Shown here piece by piece: positions 17,338 through 25,513 of a DNA stretch of 64,000 nucleotides. The position numbers and the translations under genes are program-made. Source of the DNA: Streptomyces kanamyceticus. Lineage in GTDB: Bacteria > Actinomycetota > Actinomycetes > Streptomycetales > Streptomycetaceae. Under the pieces are notes generated by a model. It saw only the letters and a program-made list of their open reading frames with translations, was not told where the DNA came from and did not search any database. Location: NCBI RefSeq assembly GCF_008704495.1, contig NZ_CP023699.1:9982001-10046000 (forward strand), in the 5' to 3' direction. Within the stretch, counting starts at the first letter, position 1. Every line of letters starts with the position of its first letter.

Positions 17338-18618
17338 ATGGAGCCGTTCGCGACAGGCGCAGGGAACGGCGGGTCCGCTCGTACTCCGCGCGGCGGGGCC
17401 GCCCGTACTCCGCGTGGTGGGCCCTCCGGTACTCCCCGCGGCGTCACCGGCCGGTTCCGTCCGGCCCACCCGCTCGCCCGGCTGACCGCCGAGTTCGACG
17501 GCGTCCACGACGTCTGGCGGTCGGCCACCGGCCTGGTGTGCGTCGCGGGTCCGGACGCCGCCAGGGCGGTGATGGGCAACCGGCACGATCTCGTCGCCGA
17601 GACGTCCGACTTCTACCGGACCCGGAACGGCGTGTTCGGGCCACGTGCCGCCCAGATAGAGATCGGCCGTGCCTCCCGCGCGCTGATGAACCGTCACCTC
17701 GACGCCCATCAGTCGCACCTGCCCACGCTCATAAGCGACCGCCTCGCGCCGAGCAGCGTCTGGCCCGACGCCGGAAACCTGCTCGTCCTCGCGCACCTGC
17801 GGGACGTACTGCTGCACCGCGACACCTCGCCCGCACTGCGCGCGACACTTGAGGACATCGTCACGCGCGCGGTCCTGGCCGGTGCGCGACAGCGCCACTC
17901 GGCGCTCTCCCGTCTCCTGTTCCGCCGCCGTGCGCTGGGCGCACTGCACGCCGAAGTGGTCGCCAGGCGGCGCGAGAGGGAGAGGCGGCGGGACGAGCGC
18001 GGCACGCAGCGCGATCTGCTCGACGTCGTCGTGGACGGCAGCGGCCCGACCGCGACCCCGGCGGAACTCGCGGAGATCTACCTGTCGTTCCTCTTCGCCA
18101 CGGTCGGCTCGATCGGGTTCGCCCTCGGCTGGGCGGTCCTCCTGCTCGGCACCCACCCCGACTGCCGTACGGAACAAGCGAATTGGGTCGTACGTGAAGC
18201 ACTGCGGCTGTGGCCGGTGGCCTGGCTTTTCGCCCGGTCGCCGAACCGGGAGCAGGAGCTCGGCGAGCTGAAGGTGACGCCCAAGGACCAACTCGCCGTG
18301 TGCACCTACCTGGTGCACCGGCACCCCGGGCACTGGGAGCGTCCCGACGAGTTCGTGCCCCGGCGCTGGGCGGGCGCCGTGCCGGACGGGGCATACCTCC
18401 CCTTCGGCCACGGGCCGCACACGTGTGCCGGGGCGACCGTCACCATGCGCCTGCTCGAGGATCTCGTCGGACTCATCACCCGTGACTGGCAGCTATCGGT
18501 CACCCACGACGGTGCCGGGCCCCAGGTGGGCCCGGCGCTGGCTCCGCCGCGTTTCACCGCGGAGCTGCGCCGCCGGGGCATCGGCCCCGGCGGCTCCGGA
18601 GGCCCCGGAGGGAGGTGA
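17338..18618 (+). CDS. Cytochrome P450 of a putative RiPP cassette (first P450)
   Basis: 426 residues. The K-helix REALRLWPV keeps ExxR, and the heme loop PFGHGPHTCAGATVTM puts the ligand cysteine near 363. The I-helix FLFATVGSIGFALG lacks the acid-alcohol pair normally used for dioxygen protonation. The first 37 residues are an unusual Gly/Arg/Pro repeat tail absent from typical P450s. ATG with GGGGGAG seven bases upstream. It ends six bases before the start of a 28-codon peptide gene, and a second P450 follows. I infer that it oxidatively crosslinks aromatic side chains of that peptide, as P450s of biarylitide, cittilin and tryptorubin-type pathways do. Confidence 0.85.
   Translation: MEPFATGAGNGGSARTPRGGAARTPRGGPSGTPRGVTGRFRPAHPLARLTAEFDGVHDVWRSATGLVCVAGPDAARAVMGNRHDLVAETSDFYRTRNGVFGPRAAQIEIGRASRALMNRHLDAHQSHLPTLISDRLAPSSVWPDAGNLLVLAHLRDVLLHRDTSPALRATLEDIVTRAVLAGARQRHSALSRLLFRRRALGALHAEVVARRRERERRRDERGTQRDLLDVVVDGSGPTATPAELAEIYLSFLFATVGSIGFALGWAVLLLGTHPDCRTEQANWVVREALRLWPVAWLFARSPNREQELGELKVTPKDQLAVCTYLVHRHPGHWERPDEFVPRRWAGAVPDGAYLPFGHGPHTCAGATVTMRLLEDLVGLITRDWQLSVTHDGAGPQVGPALAPPRFTAELRRRGIGPGGSGGPGGR
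17377..17448 (+). repeat. Three 24-bp in-frame repeats at the P450 N-terminus
   Basis: Three imperfect 24-base units encode ARTPRGGA, ARTPRGGP and SGTPRGVT (residues 14-37 of the first cassette P450). The copies differ mostly at third codon positions, so they are not a recent slippage product. Confidence 0.75.
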
Positions 18619-18624
18619 ACCACC

Positions 18625-18711
18625 ATGCGCGCGCTGTACCGCCAGACGAAGTCGGTCCTCAACATCCGACGCCAGTACGAGTACTTCTGGTACCTGTACC
18701 ACCACATCTGA
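18625..18711 (+). CDS. Putative aromatic-tailed RiPP precursor peptide (28 aa)
   Basis: A 28-codon ORF between two P450 genes. The N-terminal 16 residues are basic (MRALYRQTKSVLNIRR) and leader-like. The C-terminal 12, QYEYFWYLYHHI, contain four Tyr, one Phe, one Trp and two His. Such composition is highly unusual for GC-rich non-coding DNA. A strong Shine-Dalgarno (GGAGG, nine bases upstream) overlaps the end of the first P450 gene. A stable hairpin follows the stop codon. The core does not equal the biarylitide MxYxH, cittilin YIYY or cihunamide WxxW types; WYLYH is loosely like the WYIWY of tryptorubin. Proposed product: a peptide with Tyr/Trp/His crosslinks. Leader cleavage site unknown. 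Confidence 0.8.
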   Translation: MRALYRQTKSVLNIRRQYEYFWYLYHHI

Positions 18712-18720
18712 CCGGCCCGG

Positions 18721-18753
18721 CGCGGGGAACCGCCGAGTGGACGGCTCCCCGCG
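18721..18753 (+). promoter_or_regulatory. Hairpin between precursor and second P450 (attenuator or mRNA stabiliser)
   Basis: Perfect 8-bp arms CGCGGGGA (18721-18728) and TCCCCGCG (18746-18753) enclose a loop that can pair further (CCG/CGG). No T-run follows, so it is more likely partial attenuation or 3'-end protection than a full terminator. This would give more precursor transcript than downstream enzyme transcript, a common RiPP arrangement. Confidence 0.65.
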
Positions 18754-18774
18754 CTCCACAAGGGGGCGCATGCC

Positions 18775-19998
18775 ATGACCACTCCTCAGCACCCGGACGA
18801 CTTCCTGCACATGATGCGGATGCGCAGCGCGAGCGAGCAGGGCATCTTCTGGGTCGACGACGAACGGCTCGCCGTGTTCGAGCCGGAGGCCGCCCGCCGC
18901 GTCAGCGCCACGAACTGGCACGGGTTCACCATGCACAACCGCCTGATCGACGTGGTGCGCCGCCGCACCAGCCCCGAAATGCCCTGGAGCCGGGTCCGCG
19001 CCGCGTGGCTCACCCAGTTGCACACGCTCGCCACGGCGGAGCACCACGGGCGCCTCATCACACGCATGGAGCGGATCATCGACGCGCGGCTCGGCGAGGA
19101 CGTGGACCTGAGCATGCTCGCCCAGGACGTCGCCGTCCGTTCACTGCTGCCCCTCGCCCTGGCGGGCCTCACCGCACAGGAGTCGGACCTCGTCCGCCGT
19201 GACCTGGAGGGCAAGCTGCTGCGCCTGGTCTCGCCCGAACCGGGCAGCACCTGGCAGCAGCTCCGGTTCGTCACGGTCCAGGTGAGGTCGGGTCTGGTCG
19301 TACGCCGTGTGCTGCGCCAGCGTGCCAACGGCAGGCGCGGTCGCGAGCCCGACCTCACTGATCCGTTCGTCGACCTGCTGCCCGAACTCGGCATGGACCG
19401 CGCCCTGGACGTGGTGACCGCCGTCCTCACCGCCATCGCGGGCCCACCGGGCACCGCCGCCGCGAGCCTGCTGTACGAATTCGCCAGGCAGCCCGAGTGG
19501 CGCGCGCGCCTGACCGACGAGCTGTCCGGCGTCGACCCCGCGGCGTTCCGTGCGGCGCCGACGAGCGAGGCGCCCGTGACCCACCGGTTCGTCAAAGAGG
19601 TCCTGCGTCTGTGGAGCCCGCCGCTGCTCCTGGTGCGGCGCTCCAAGTACGCGTTCGACCTGGGGCGGGCACGGCTGGGGGCGGGGGAGTGGTACCTGCT
19701 GAGCCCGCACATGATTCACCGCGACGAGCGGGTCTGGAAACAGCCCGACGTCTTCGACCCGGACCGCTTCCTGCCCGGCGCACCGCACGGCCCCGCGGAC
19801 CGCACTTGCTACGTACCGTTCGGGTGGGCCCCGAAGAAGTGCATCGGCGCCAACATCGCCACGGTCCAGCTGATGGCCCTGTGCCATCAGCTGTGCACGC
19901 GCTACCACCTGGCCGTGGACCGCCCGCAGGAGGTCACCATGGCCTTGCGCTTCGCGCCCGTACCGGAGAACTTCTACGGACGGCTGACCCTGCGGTAA
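18775..19998 (+). CDS. Cytochrome P450 of a putative RiPP cassette (second P450)
   Basis: 407 residues. ExxR is in KEVLRLWSPP. The heme loop PFGWAPKKCIGANIATVQ places the cysteine near 356. The I-helix AIAGPPGTAAAS keeps Thr but has Pro/Gly where an acidic residue is expected. It shows little resemblance to the first cassette P450 outside core motifs, so the pair is not a recent duplication; two different oxidations on one peptide are likely. ATG follows GGGGG. It lies 63 bp after the peptide stop codon, beyond the hairpin, and ends the cassette. Ferredoxin and ferredoxin reductase are not encoded nearby and would come from elsewhere. Confidence 0.85.
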   Translation: MTTPQHPDDFLHMMRMRSASEQGIFWVDDERLAVFEPEAARRVSATNWHGFTMHNRLIDVVRRRTSPEMPWSRVRAAWLTQLHTLATAEHHGRLITRMERIIDARLGEDVDLSMLAQDVAVRSLLPLALAGLTAQESDLVRRDLEGKLLRLVSPEPGSTWQQLRFVTVQVRSGLVVRRVLRQRANGRRGREPDLTDPFVDLLPELGMDRALDVVTAVLTAIAGPPGTAAASLLYEFARQPEWRARLTDELSGVDPAAFRAAPTSEAPVTHRFVKEVLRLWSPPLLLVRRSKYAFDLGRARLGAGEWYLLSPHMIHRDERVWKQPDVFDPDRFLPGAPHGPADRTCYVPFGWAPKKCIGANIATVQLMALCHQLCTRYHLAVDRPQEVTMALRFAPVPENFYGRLTLR

Positions 19999-20114
19999 GC
20001 GCGCGTCTCCTCTGTACGTGCGTCGGATGGCTCGGAACTGCTGATTCCGCCATACCCCACCGGGTACCAGAACGGGGCAAGGCCCCACCCGGTCGGGGTG
20101 CTTCCGGTTCACGG

Positions 20115-20166
20115 AATACCCCCCTGGGTATTGCTGTTAGGGTGACTGTCACATACCCCCGGGGTA
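20115..20166 (+). promoter_or_regulatory. Two CsoR/CstR-type operators upstream of the sulfide operon
   Basis: AATACCCCCCTGGGTATT (20115-20132, perfect AATACCC/GGGTATT arms) and TACCCCCGGGGTA (20154-20166) are GC-centred palindromes with the TACCCC...GGGGTA form bound by CsoR-family repressors. A third copy lies at 23119-23136 next to the csoR-like gene. They overlap the expected promoter of the gene at 20191. Confidence 0.75.
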
Positions 20167-20190
20167 CATCACTCAAGAGGAGTCGCAGCC

Positions 20191-21567
20191 GTGTTCTTCG
20201 TCGACACCCTGGAATTCGAAGGCCTGGGCAACCGCAGCTACCTGGCCGGAGGGCCCAGCGCCGCGGTGGCCATCGACCCACCGCGCGACATCGACCAGGT
20301 GCTTGCCGCGGCGGCCAGGCGCGGAGTGCGCATCGCCTACGTCGCCGAGACCCACGTGCACAACGACTACGTCACCGGCGGCCTGGAGCTGGCCCGCGTC
20401 ACCGGCGCCGAGTACCTGGTGCCCGCCGGGGCACACGTGTCCTTCGCCCGCGTCCCCGTCGCCGACGGCGACACCGTGACGATCGACGAGGGCCTCGCGC
20501 TGCGGGCGCTGGCCACCCCCGGACACACCCCGCACCACACCTCCTACGCCCTGACCGACGACGGGCGAGGTGTGGCGGTGTTCACCGGCGGGTCGCTCCT
20601 GATAGGCACCGTGGGCCGCCCGGACCTGGTCGAACCGAGGCTGACCGAGCAGCTGGCCCGCGCCCAGCACGCCTCCGCCCACCGGCTGGCAGACGAGCTG
20701 GACGACGAGGTCCCGGTGCTGCCCACGCACGGATTCGGCAGCTTCTGCTCCTCATCGCAGGCCGAGGGCGACGCCACCACGATCGGCAAGGAGCGCGAGA
20801 CCAACGACGCGCTGACCAAGGACGTGGACGCCTTCGTCGCCGACCTGCTCGCCGGTCTCGACGACGTGCCCGCCTACTACGCGCACATGGGCCCCGCCAA
20901 CGCCGCGGGCCCCGCGCCCGTCGACCTCACTCCGCCCGGGCGCGCGGACGCCGAGGAGATCGCGTCCCGGCTTGCCGCGGGGGAGTGGGTGGTGGACCTG
21001 CGCAGCCGCATGGCCTTCGCCGAGGGGCATGTGGCCGGTTCGTTCAACTTCGAGGGCGAGGGCAAACTCGCCACCTACCTCGCCTGGCTGATCCCGTGGG
21101 GCAAGCCCGTCACCCTCCTTGCCGGGACACCCGGACAGCTCGCCGACGCGCAGCGGGAGCTGGTCAGGGTCGGCATCGACCGCCCGGCCGCCGCCGCCAC
21201 GGGTGATCCGACCGACTGGGTCCGCGCAGGTGAGCGGCTCGCCTCCTTCCCGCGGGCCCGCTTCGCCGACCTCGCCCAGGTGCGCGAGCGCGGGGAGCGG
21301 GTGGTGGTCCTCGACGTACGCCGCGACTCCGAGCGCGCGGGCGGCTTCGTCGACGGCTCGGTCCACATCCCGATCCACGAGCTGTACGGCCGCGTCGGCG
21401 AAGTGCCGCAGGGGACGGTGTGGGTGCACTGCGCCGGTGGGACGCGCGCGGCGATCGCCGCCTCCCTGCTGGCTGCCGCGGGCCGTGACGTGGTCGCCGT
21501 CGACGACGGTTTCGACGCCGCCACCGAGGCGGGGCTCACCCTCGCCCGTCCCGGCGACGCGGACTGA
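20191..21567 (+). CDS. MBL-fold persulfide dioxygenase-like protein with two rhodanese domains
   Basis: 458 residues, cytoplasmic. The N-terminal metallo-beta-lactamase domain (1-240) has the ETHE1-type motif ETHVHNDYVTGG and ATPGHTPHHTS. It is followed by a degenerate rhodanese without active-site cysteine (LLAGTPGQ) and a C-terminal rhodanese with the catalytic loop CAGGTRA. This is the layout of CstB-like or persulfide-dioxygenase/sulfurtransferase fusions, which oxidise low-molecular-weight persulfides to thiosulfate or sulfite. GTG start with AGGAG upstream. First gene of an operon with a rhodanese and a sulfite-exporter-like gene, controlled by CstR-type operators. Confidence 0.88.
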   Translation: MFFVDTLEFEGLGNRSYLAGGPSAAVAIDPPRDIDQVLAAAARRGVRIAYVAETHVHNDYVTGGLELARVTGAEYLVPAGAHVSFARVPVADGDTVTIDEGLALRALATPGHTPHHTSYALTDDGRGVAVFTGGSLLIGTVGRPDLVEPRLTEQLARAQHASAHRLADELDDEVPVLPTHGFGSFCSSSQAEGDATTIGKERETNDALTKDVDAFVADLLAGLDDVPAYYAHMGPANAAGPAPVDLTPPGRADAEEIASRLAAGEWVVDLRSRMAFAEGHVAGSFNFEGEGKLATYLAWLIPWGKPVTLLAGTPGQLADAQRELVRVGIDRPAAAATGDPTDWVRAGERLASFPRARFADLAQVRERGERVVVLDVRRDSERAGGFVDGSVHIPIHELYGRVGEVPQGTVWVHCAGGTRAAIAASLLAAAGRDVVAVDDGFDAATEAGLTLARPGDAD

Positions 21568-21629
21568 CCCAGCCCGCCCGTACCCCCCGCCTGTCCCACC
21601 TCTCCCCCCCCCGCACGGAGTGATCCACG

Positions 21630-21992
21630 ATGTTCCCGTTCCTTCGCCGCGGCCCCGGCCGCCTCACGCCCCGGCAGGCCCGGCAGCGGACCAGCGGCGG
21701 CGAGGCCGTGCTGCTCGACGTCCGCGAGACACCCGAGTGGCAGGCCGGGCACGCGCCCGACGCGCTGCACCTGCCGCTCTCCCGCCTCATGGCCGGGGCG
21801 CCCCTTCCCGCAGGAGCGCGGGACAGGCCGGTCGTCACGATCTGCCGCTCGGGCAACCGCTCCCGGCAGGCCGCGAAGCTGCTGGCCGGACGCGACGTCG
21901 ACGCCACCGACGTCAGCGGCGGCATGACCGCCTGGGCCCGGCAGGGTCTGCCGGTCATCGGTGGGGGCGGCAGCAGCGGTGTCATAGCGTGA
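21630..21992 (+). CDS. Single-domain rhodanese sulfurtransferase
   Basis: 120 residues. The rhodanese fold is seen in LLDVRETPEWQAGHAPDALHLPL and the active loop CRSGNRSRQAAKLL with catalytic Cys. It transfers sulfane sulfur between thiols and fits persulfide handling beside the dioxygenase upstream and the TauE-like exporter downstream. ATG start; the stop overlaps the exporter start (GTGA), so the two are translationally coupled. Confidence 0.9.
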   Translation: MFPFLRRGPGRLTPRQARQRTSGGEAVLLDVRETPEWQAGHAPDALHLPLSRLMAGAPLPAGARDRPVVTICRSGNRSRQAAKLLAGRDVDATDVSGGMTAWARQGLPVIGGGGSSGVIA

Positions 21993-22738
21993 GCGTGCTG
22001 ATCCTGGCCCTGACAGCCGGGGCGGTGGTCGGGCTCGCCCTTGGCGCGCTCGGTGGCGGCGGCAGTGTCCTGGCCGTCCCCGCGCTGATCTACCTGCTCG
22101 GCTTCACCCCGGCAGCGGCCACCACCGCCAGCCTCATCATCGTCACCGCCACCTCGCTCACCGCCCTGTACGCCCATGCCAGGACCGGCAACGTCCGCTG
22201 GAAATCCGGTGCCCTGTTCGCCGCGGCCGGACTCCTGCCCGCCGCCGCGGCCGGTGCCGTCGCATCCCGCCTGCCACAAGCGCTGCTGACCGCCGTGTTC
22301 GCCGCCGTCGCCGCCCTCGCCGCGGTGAGGATGCTGCGGCCGGGCCGGACGGACGGCGCCCGCACCACCAGGGCGCGGCCCGTGTGGGCCGCCGGGACCG
22401 GCGCCGGTCTGGGGGCGCTGACCGGGCTGCTCGGCGTCGGCGGAGGCTTCCTCGCCGTCCCCGCCCTCGTCACCGTCCTGGCGTTCGAGATGCAGGCCGC
22501 CGTCGGGACCAGCCTGCTGGTCATCTCCGCGAACTCGCTCGCCTCCCTGGCCACCCGAGGCGCCACCGACGCAGGGATCGACTGGACGGTCATCGGCCCC
22601 TTCACCGGCGCCGCGATCCTCGGCGCCTGGGACGGCAAACGCCTGGCCACCAAGGTCACCGGCACCGGGCTGCAACGCACCTTCGCCGTCGTGCTCCTTG
22701 CGGTGGCCGGCTACATGCTCATCGATGCCTTTGTCTGA
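21989..22738 (+). CDS. TauE/SafE-family sulfite/sulfonate exporter
   Basis: 249 residues, about eight transmembrane helices, with the two internal repeats of the TauE/SafE family: VVGLALGALGGGGSVLAVPAL near the N-terminus and LGALTGLLGVGGGFLAVPALV near residue 140. It probably exports sulfite or another oxidised sulfur product of the persulfide pathway. The GTG start overlaps the rhodanese stop codon. No terminator is obvious before the convergent CstR-like gene 77 bp away. Confidence 0.88.
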   Translation: MSVLILALTAGAVVGLALGALGGGGSVLAVPALIYLLGFTPAAATTASLIIVTATSLTALYAHARTGNVRWKSGALFAAAGLLPAAAAGAVASRLPQALLTAVFAAVAALAAVRMLRPGRTDGARTTRARPVWAAGTGAGLGALTGLLGVGGGFLAVPALVTVLAFEMQAAVGTSLLVISANSLASLATRGATDAGIDWTVIGPFTGAAILGAWDGKRLATKVTGTGLQRTFAVVLLAVAGYMLIDAFV

Positions 22739-22815
22739 CCCGGCCCGCAGGGCGGCGGCCCTGCCCCTCGCCCGCAAGGGTCAGGGAGCCGCTCGGGCCA
22801 GCGTCCGGGCGCCGC

Positions 22816-23136
<321 letters not shown>

Positions 23137-23177
23137 CTATCGAAGGGGTAACCCCGATCCAGCGAAGGAAAATCCCC

Positions 23178-23741
23178 GTGGCACCCACCACCCTCACCGC
23201 CGACCAGGTCCACGCCCGCCTCCACGAACTGACCGTCGTGGACGTGCGTACTCCCGGCGAGTACGCCTCCGGCCACCTGCCCGGCGCCCACAACATCCCT
23301 CTCGACCACCTCGACGCGGCCCTGTCCGCCTTGAAGGCCGCCGCCGAGCGCGGCGACCTCCTCGTCGTGTGCGCCTCCGGCGCCCGCTCCGGGACCGCCT
23401 GCGAGCGCCTGGCCGGCCAGGGCATCAACGCCGCCACCCTCACCGGCGGCACGACCGCCTGGACCGAGCACGGCCACGACACCCACCGCGCCGTCGGCAC
23501 CCGCACCGCCTGGGCCATGGAGCGTCAGGTCCGCCTCGCCGCCGGATCTCTCGTCCTGACCGGGCTGCTCGTGGGACGGCGCTGGAGCGCGGCACGCTGG
23601 CTGTCCGCGGGCGTCGCGGGAGGCCTGGCCTTCTCGGCCCTCACCGACACCTGCGGCATGGCGGCGGTCCTCGCCAGGCTTCCGCACAACCAGCCCAGGG
23701 CCGCCGACCTGGACGCCACACTCGCCGCCGTGGCCGGCTGA
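23178..23741 (+). CDS. Rhodanese with C-terminal DUF2892-like membrane domain
   Basis: 187 residues. The rhodanese domain (1-110) carries VDVRTPGEYASGHLPGAHNIPL and catalytic loop CASGARSG. The C-terminal 75 residues hold two hydrophobic segments (LAAGSLVLTGLLVGRRWSAA and SAGVAGGLAFSALTDTCGMA) with the Cys-containing DUF2892-type signature. It likely receives sulfane sulfur at the membrane. GTG start with GAAGGA upstream and a CstR palindrome 42-59 bp upstream, so it is expected to be induced with the sulfide operon. Confidence 0.88.
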   Translation: MAPTTLTADQVHARLHELTVVDVRTPGEYASGHLPGAHNIPLDHLDAALSALKAAAERGDLLVVCASGARSGTACERLAGQGINAATLTGGTTAWTEHGHDTHRAVGTRTAWAMERQVRLAAGSLVLTGLLVGRRWSAARWLSAGVAGGLAFSALTDTCGMAAVLARLPHNQPRAADLDATLAAVAG

Positions 23742-23750
23742 CGTGTGAGT

Positions 23751-24548
23751 TCAGGTGTCACCGCAAGGACCGCCGCCGCTCGCCGCCGCGATCATGTGGT
23801 CGGAGCCGTCCGGGGCCACCAACGGCAGGTACCACGACGCGATCTCCACGCTGCTCCGCGGCACGTAGTGGAAGATCAGCGAGCGGCGGAACCGGTCGGC
23901 CGTCGTGTTCGGCAGCGAGCCGTGCACCAGAGACCCGTGGAAGAACAACACGTCGCCGGGGCGCATGGACGTCCGCACGGCACGCGTTCCGGCGGGCGGG
24001 CGGACCAGCCCCGTGGTGAAGGACTCCTCGGCGTCGGCTTCCTCGGGACACACCACCTCCATGGCGTGCGAGCCGGGGACGACGGACAGCGCTCCGTTGG
24101 CGGCGTCGCAGTCGTCGACGGCGATCCACGCGGCGAGACACGTCTCCGGATGGGCGCGCAGGAAGTAGTTGTCCTGGTGCATGGCCTGCCCGCGGGCGGT
24201 GGGCGGCTTGAAGTAGAACATCGACTGCGCGCCGTGCGCCGGGCCGATCAGCCGCTCCACCACGTCGAGCAGGCGGCCGTCCGTCATGAAACGCCGTGCC
24301 AGGCGCCCGACTTGGAGATCGGTGCGCCGGTGCGGCTGCATGAACCGCGGGTAGCGGGACAGGATGTCGCCGGGCGCGAGGCCGTCGTCGGCGCCGAGCG
24401 CCGCACGGTCATGGCGTACGAAATCGGTGAAGGCCACGCGGACGGTGTCCATCTCCTCGGCGGTGAACAGGCCGTTCACCTGGATCACCCCGTCCCGGCC
24501 GTAGACCGCTTCGCTCGCCGCGGCGTGCTGGGGTCGCAGAGTCGTCAT
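23751..24548 (-). CDS. Phytanoyl-CoA dioxygenase (PhyH) family Fe(II)/2-oxoglutarate oxygenase
   Basis: 265 residues of the PhyH cupin-type fold. The iron ligands appear as the HxD of AMHQDNYFLRAHPE and a distal His in FHGSLVHGSLPN; an Arg for 2-oxoglutarate is available in RFRRSLIFHYVP. GALSVVPGSH is another family signature. Actinobacterial members hydroxylate small molecules such as ectoine, amino acids or natural-product intermediates; the substrate is not evident. It is divergent from an AraC regulator, 35 bp away, with an 8-bp inverted repeat between them, so AraC control is likely. Confidence 0.88.
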   Translation of the reverse strand: MTTLRPQHAAASEAVYGRDGVIQVNGLFTAEEMDTVRVAFTDFVRHDRAALGADDGLAPGDILSRYPRFMQPHRRTDLQVGRLARRFMTDGRLLDVVERLIGPAHGAQSMFYFKPPTARGQAMHQDNYFLRAHPETCLAAWIAVDDCDAANGALSVVPGSHAMEVVCPEEADAEESFTTGLVRPPAGTRAVRTSMRPGDVLFFHGSLVHGSLPNTTADRFRRSLIFHYVPRSSVEIASWYLPLVAPDGSDHMIAAASGGGPCGDT

Positions 24549-24557
24549 GGCGTCGAT

Positions 24558-24581
24558 CGTGTCCCCGCCGTACGGGACACG
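24558..24581. promoter_or_regulatory. Inverted repeat in the phyH-araC divergent promoter
   Basis: Perfect 8-bp arms CGTGTCCC and GGGACACG separated by eight bases fill most of the 35-bp gap between the two start codons. The position suggests an operator for the AraC protein. Because the gap is so short, the promoters must lie partly inside the opposing coding regions or the transcripts are near-leaderless. Confidence 0.55.
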
Positions 24582-24583
24582 GA

Positions 24584-25426
24584 ATGGAGAGGGCGGGCGA
24601 AGACATGGACGATGCTGTCGCTACGGCGCCGCCGCGGGTCGATCGTCTGCTGCCCGGAAGGTTCGCCATGGGTGGGGACTACGCGACCAGGCGGCCCCAC
24701 GGCACATCGGACTGGCTGCTGATCCTCACCGTCGACGGCAGCGGACGGTTCGGGGTCCCCTCGGGTCCGGACCTGACGGTGGACCGGCACTCGGTCGTGT
24801 CCCTCGCGCCCCGGACGCCGCACGACTACGGCACGGCTCCCCGCGCCGACGGATGGGAGCTCCTGTGGGTGCACGTGCATCCGCGCCCGAGCTGGCCGGG
24901 GCTCCTGGACTGGCCCCAGGTCGCGCCGGGCGTCCGGCGAATCGACCTGCCGCCCGAGCTGGCCGGGCGCGTCGCCGCGGCACTGTCCCGGGCCGTCACG
25001 TTCCATCACGGCCGGATGCGCAACGCGGCACTGTTCGGCATGAACGCCGTGGAGGAAGCGCTGCTCTGGTGCGACATGCGGCGTCCGGACGGCGACCGGC
25101 TCGACCCCCGCGTGCTGTCGGTCGTTGAACATGTGAGCGGACGGCTGGCCGAGCCGCACAGCGTGCGGTCGCTGGCCGCGCTCGCAGGTGTGTCGCCGTC
25201 ACGGCTGTCACACCTGTTCACCCGGCACCTTCATGTGGGTGTGATGGCCTACGTCGAGCAGCAGCGGATCGCGGCCGCCAAAGACCTGCTGGAGGTCTCC
25301 TCCTTCGCCGTCGCCCACGTGGCGGCACGGGTCGGCTATGCGGACCCGCTGTACTTCTCCCGTCGCTTCCGCCGCTTGGTGGGGCAGTCGCCGACGGCAT
25401 ACCGCGCGGCGCACGGGGAGAGCTGA
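24584..25426 (+). CDS. AraC-family transcriptional regulator
   Basis: 280 residues. The N-terminal cupin-like sensor (HGTSDWLLILTVDGSGRFGV, VVSLAPRTPHDYGTA) resembles AraC_binding domains. The C-terminal two-HTH domain has SVRSLAALAGVSPSRLSHLF and VAARVGYADPLYFSRRFRRL, followed by GQSPTAYR. A second ATG at 24605 could be the start. It probably senses a small molecule and regulates the divergent PhyH gene. No other partner is adjacent. Confidence 0.88.
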   Translation: MERAGEDMDDAVATAPPRVDRLLPGRFAMGGDYATRRPHGTSDWLLILTVDGSGRFGVPSGPDLTVDRHSVVSLAPRTPHDYGTAPRADGWELLWVHVHPRPSWPGLLDWPQVAPGVRRIDLPPELAGRVAAALSRAVTFHHGRMRNAALFGMNAVEEALLWCDMRRPDGDRLDPRVLSVVEHVSGRLAEPHSVRSLAALAGVSPSRLSHLFTRHLHVGVMAYVEQQRIAAAKDLLEVSSFAVAHVAARVGYADPLYFSRRFRRLVGQSPTAYRAAHGES

Positions 25427-25513
25427 CCCGCCTTCGATGCGCCTCCTCCGGTCTCCCCCCTCTTCAGTACCCCCCTTCCTGACCCACTTGCCCCACCAGG
25501 TATCTTGCATCGC

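Noticed and set aside
18625..18711. Assignment of the 28-aa peptide to the biarylitide family
   Set aside because: The MxYxH pentapeptide gene type is absent; this precursor is longer and ends YLYHHI.
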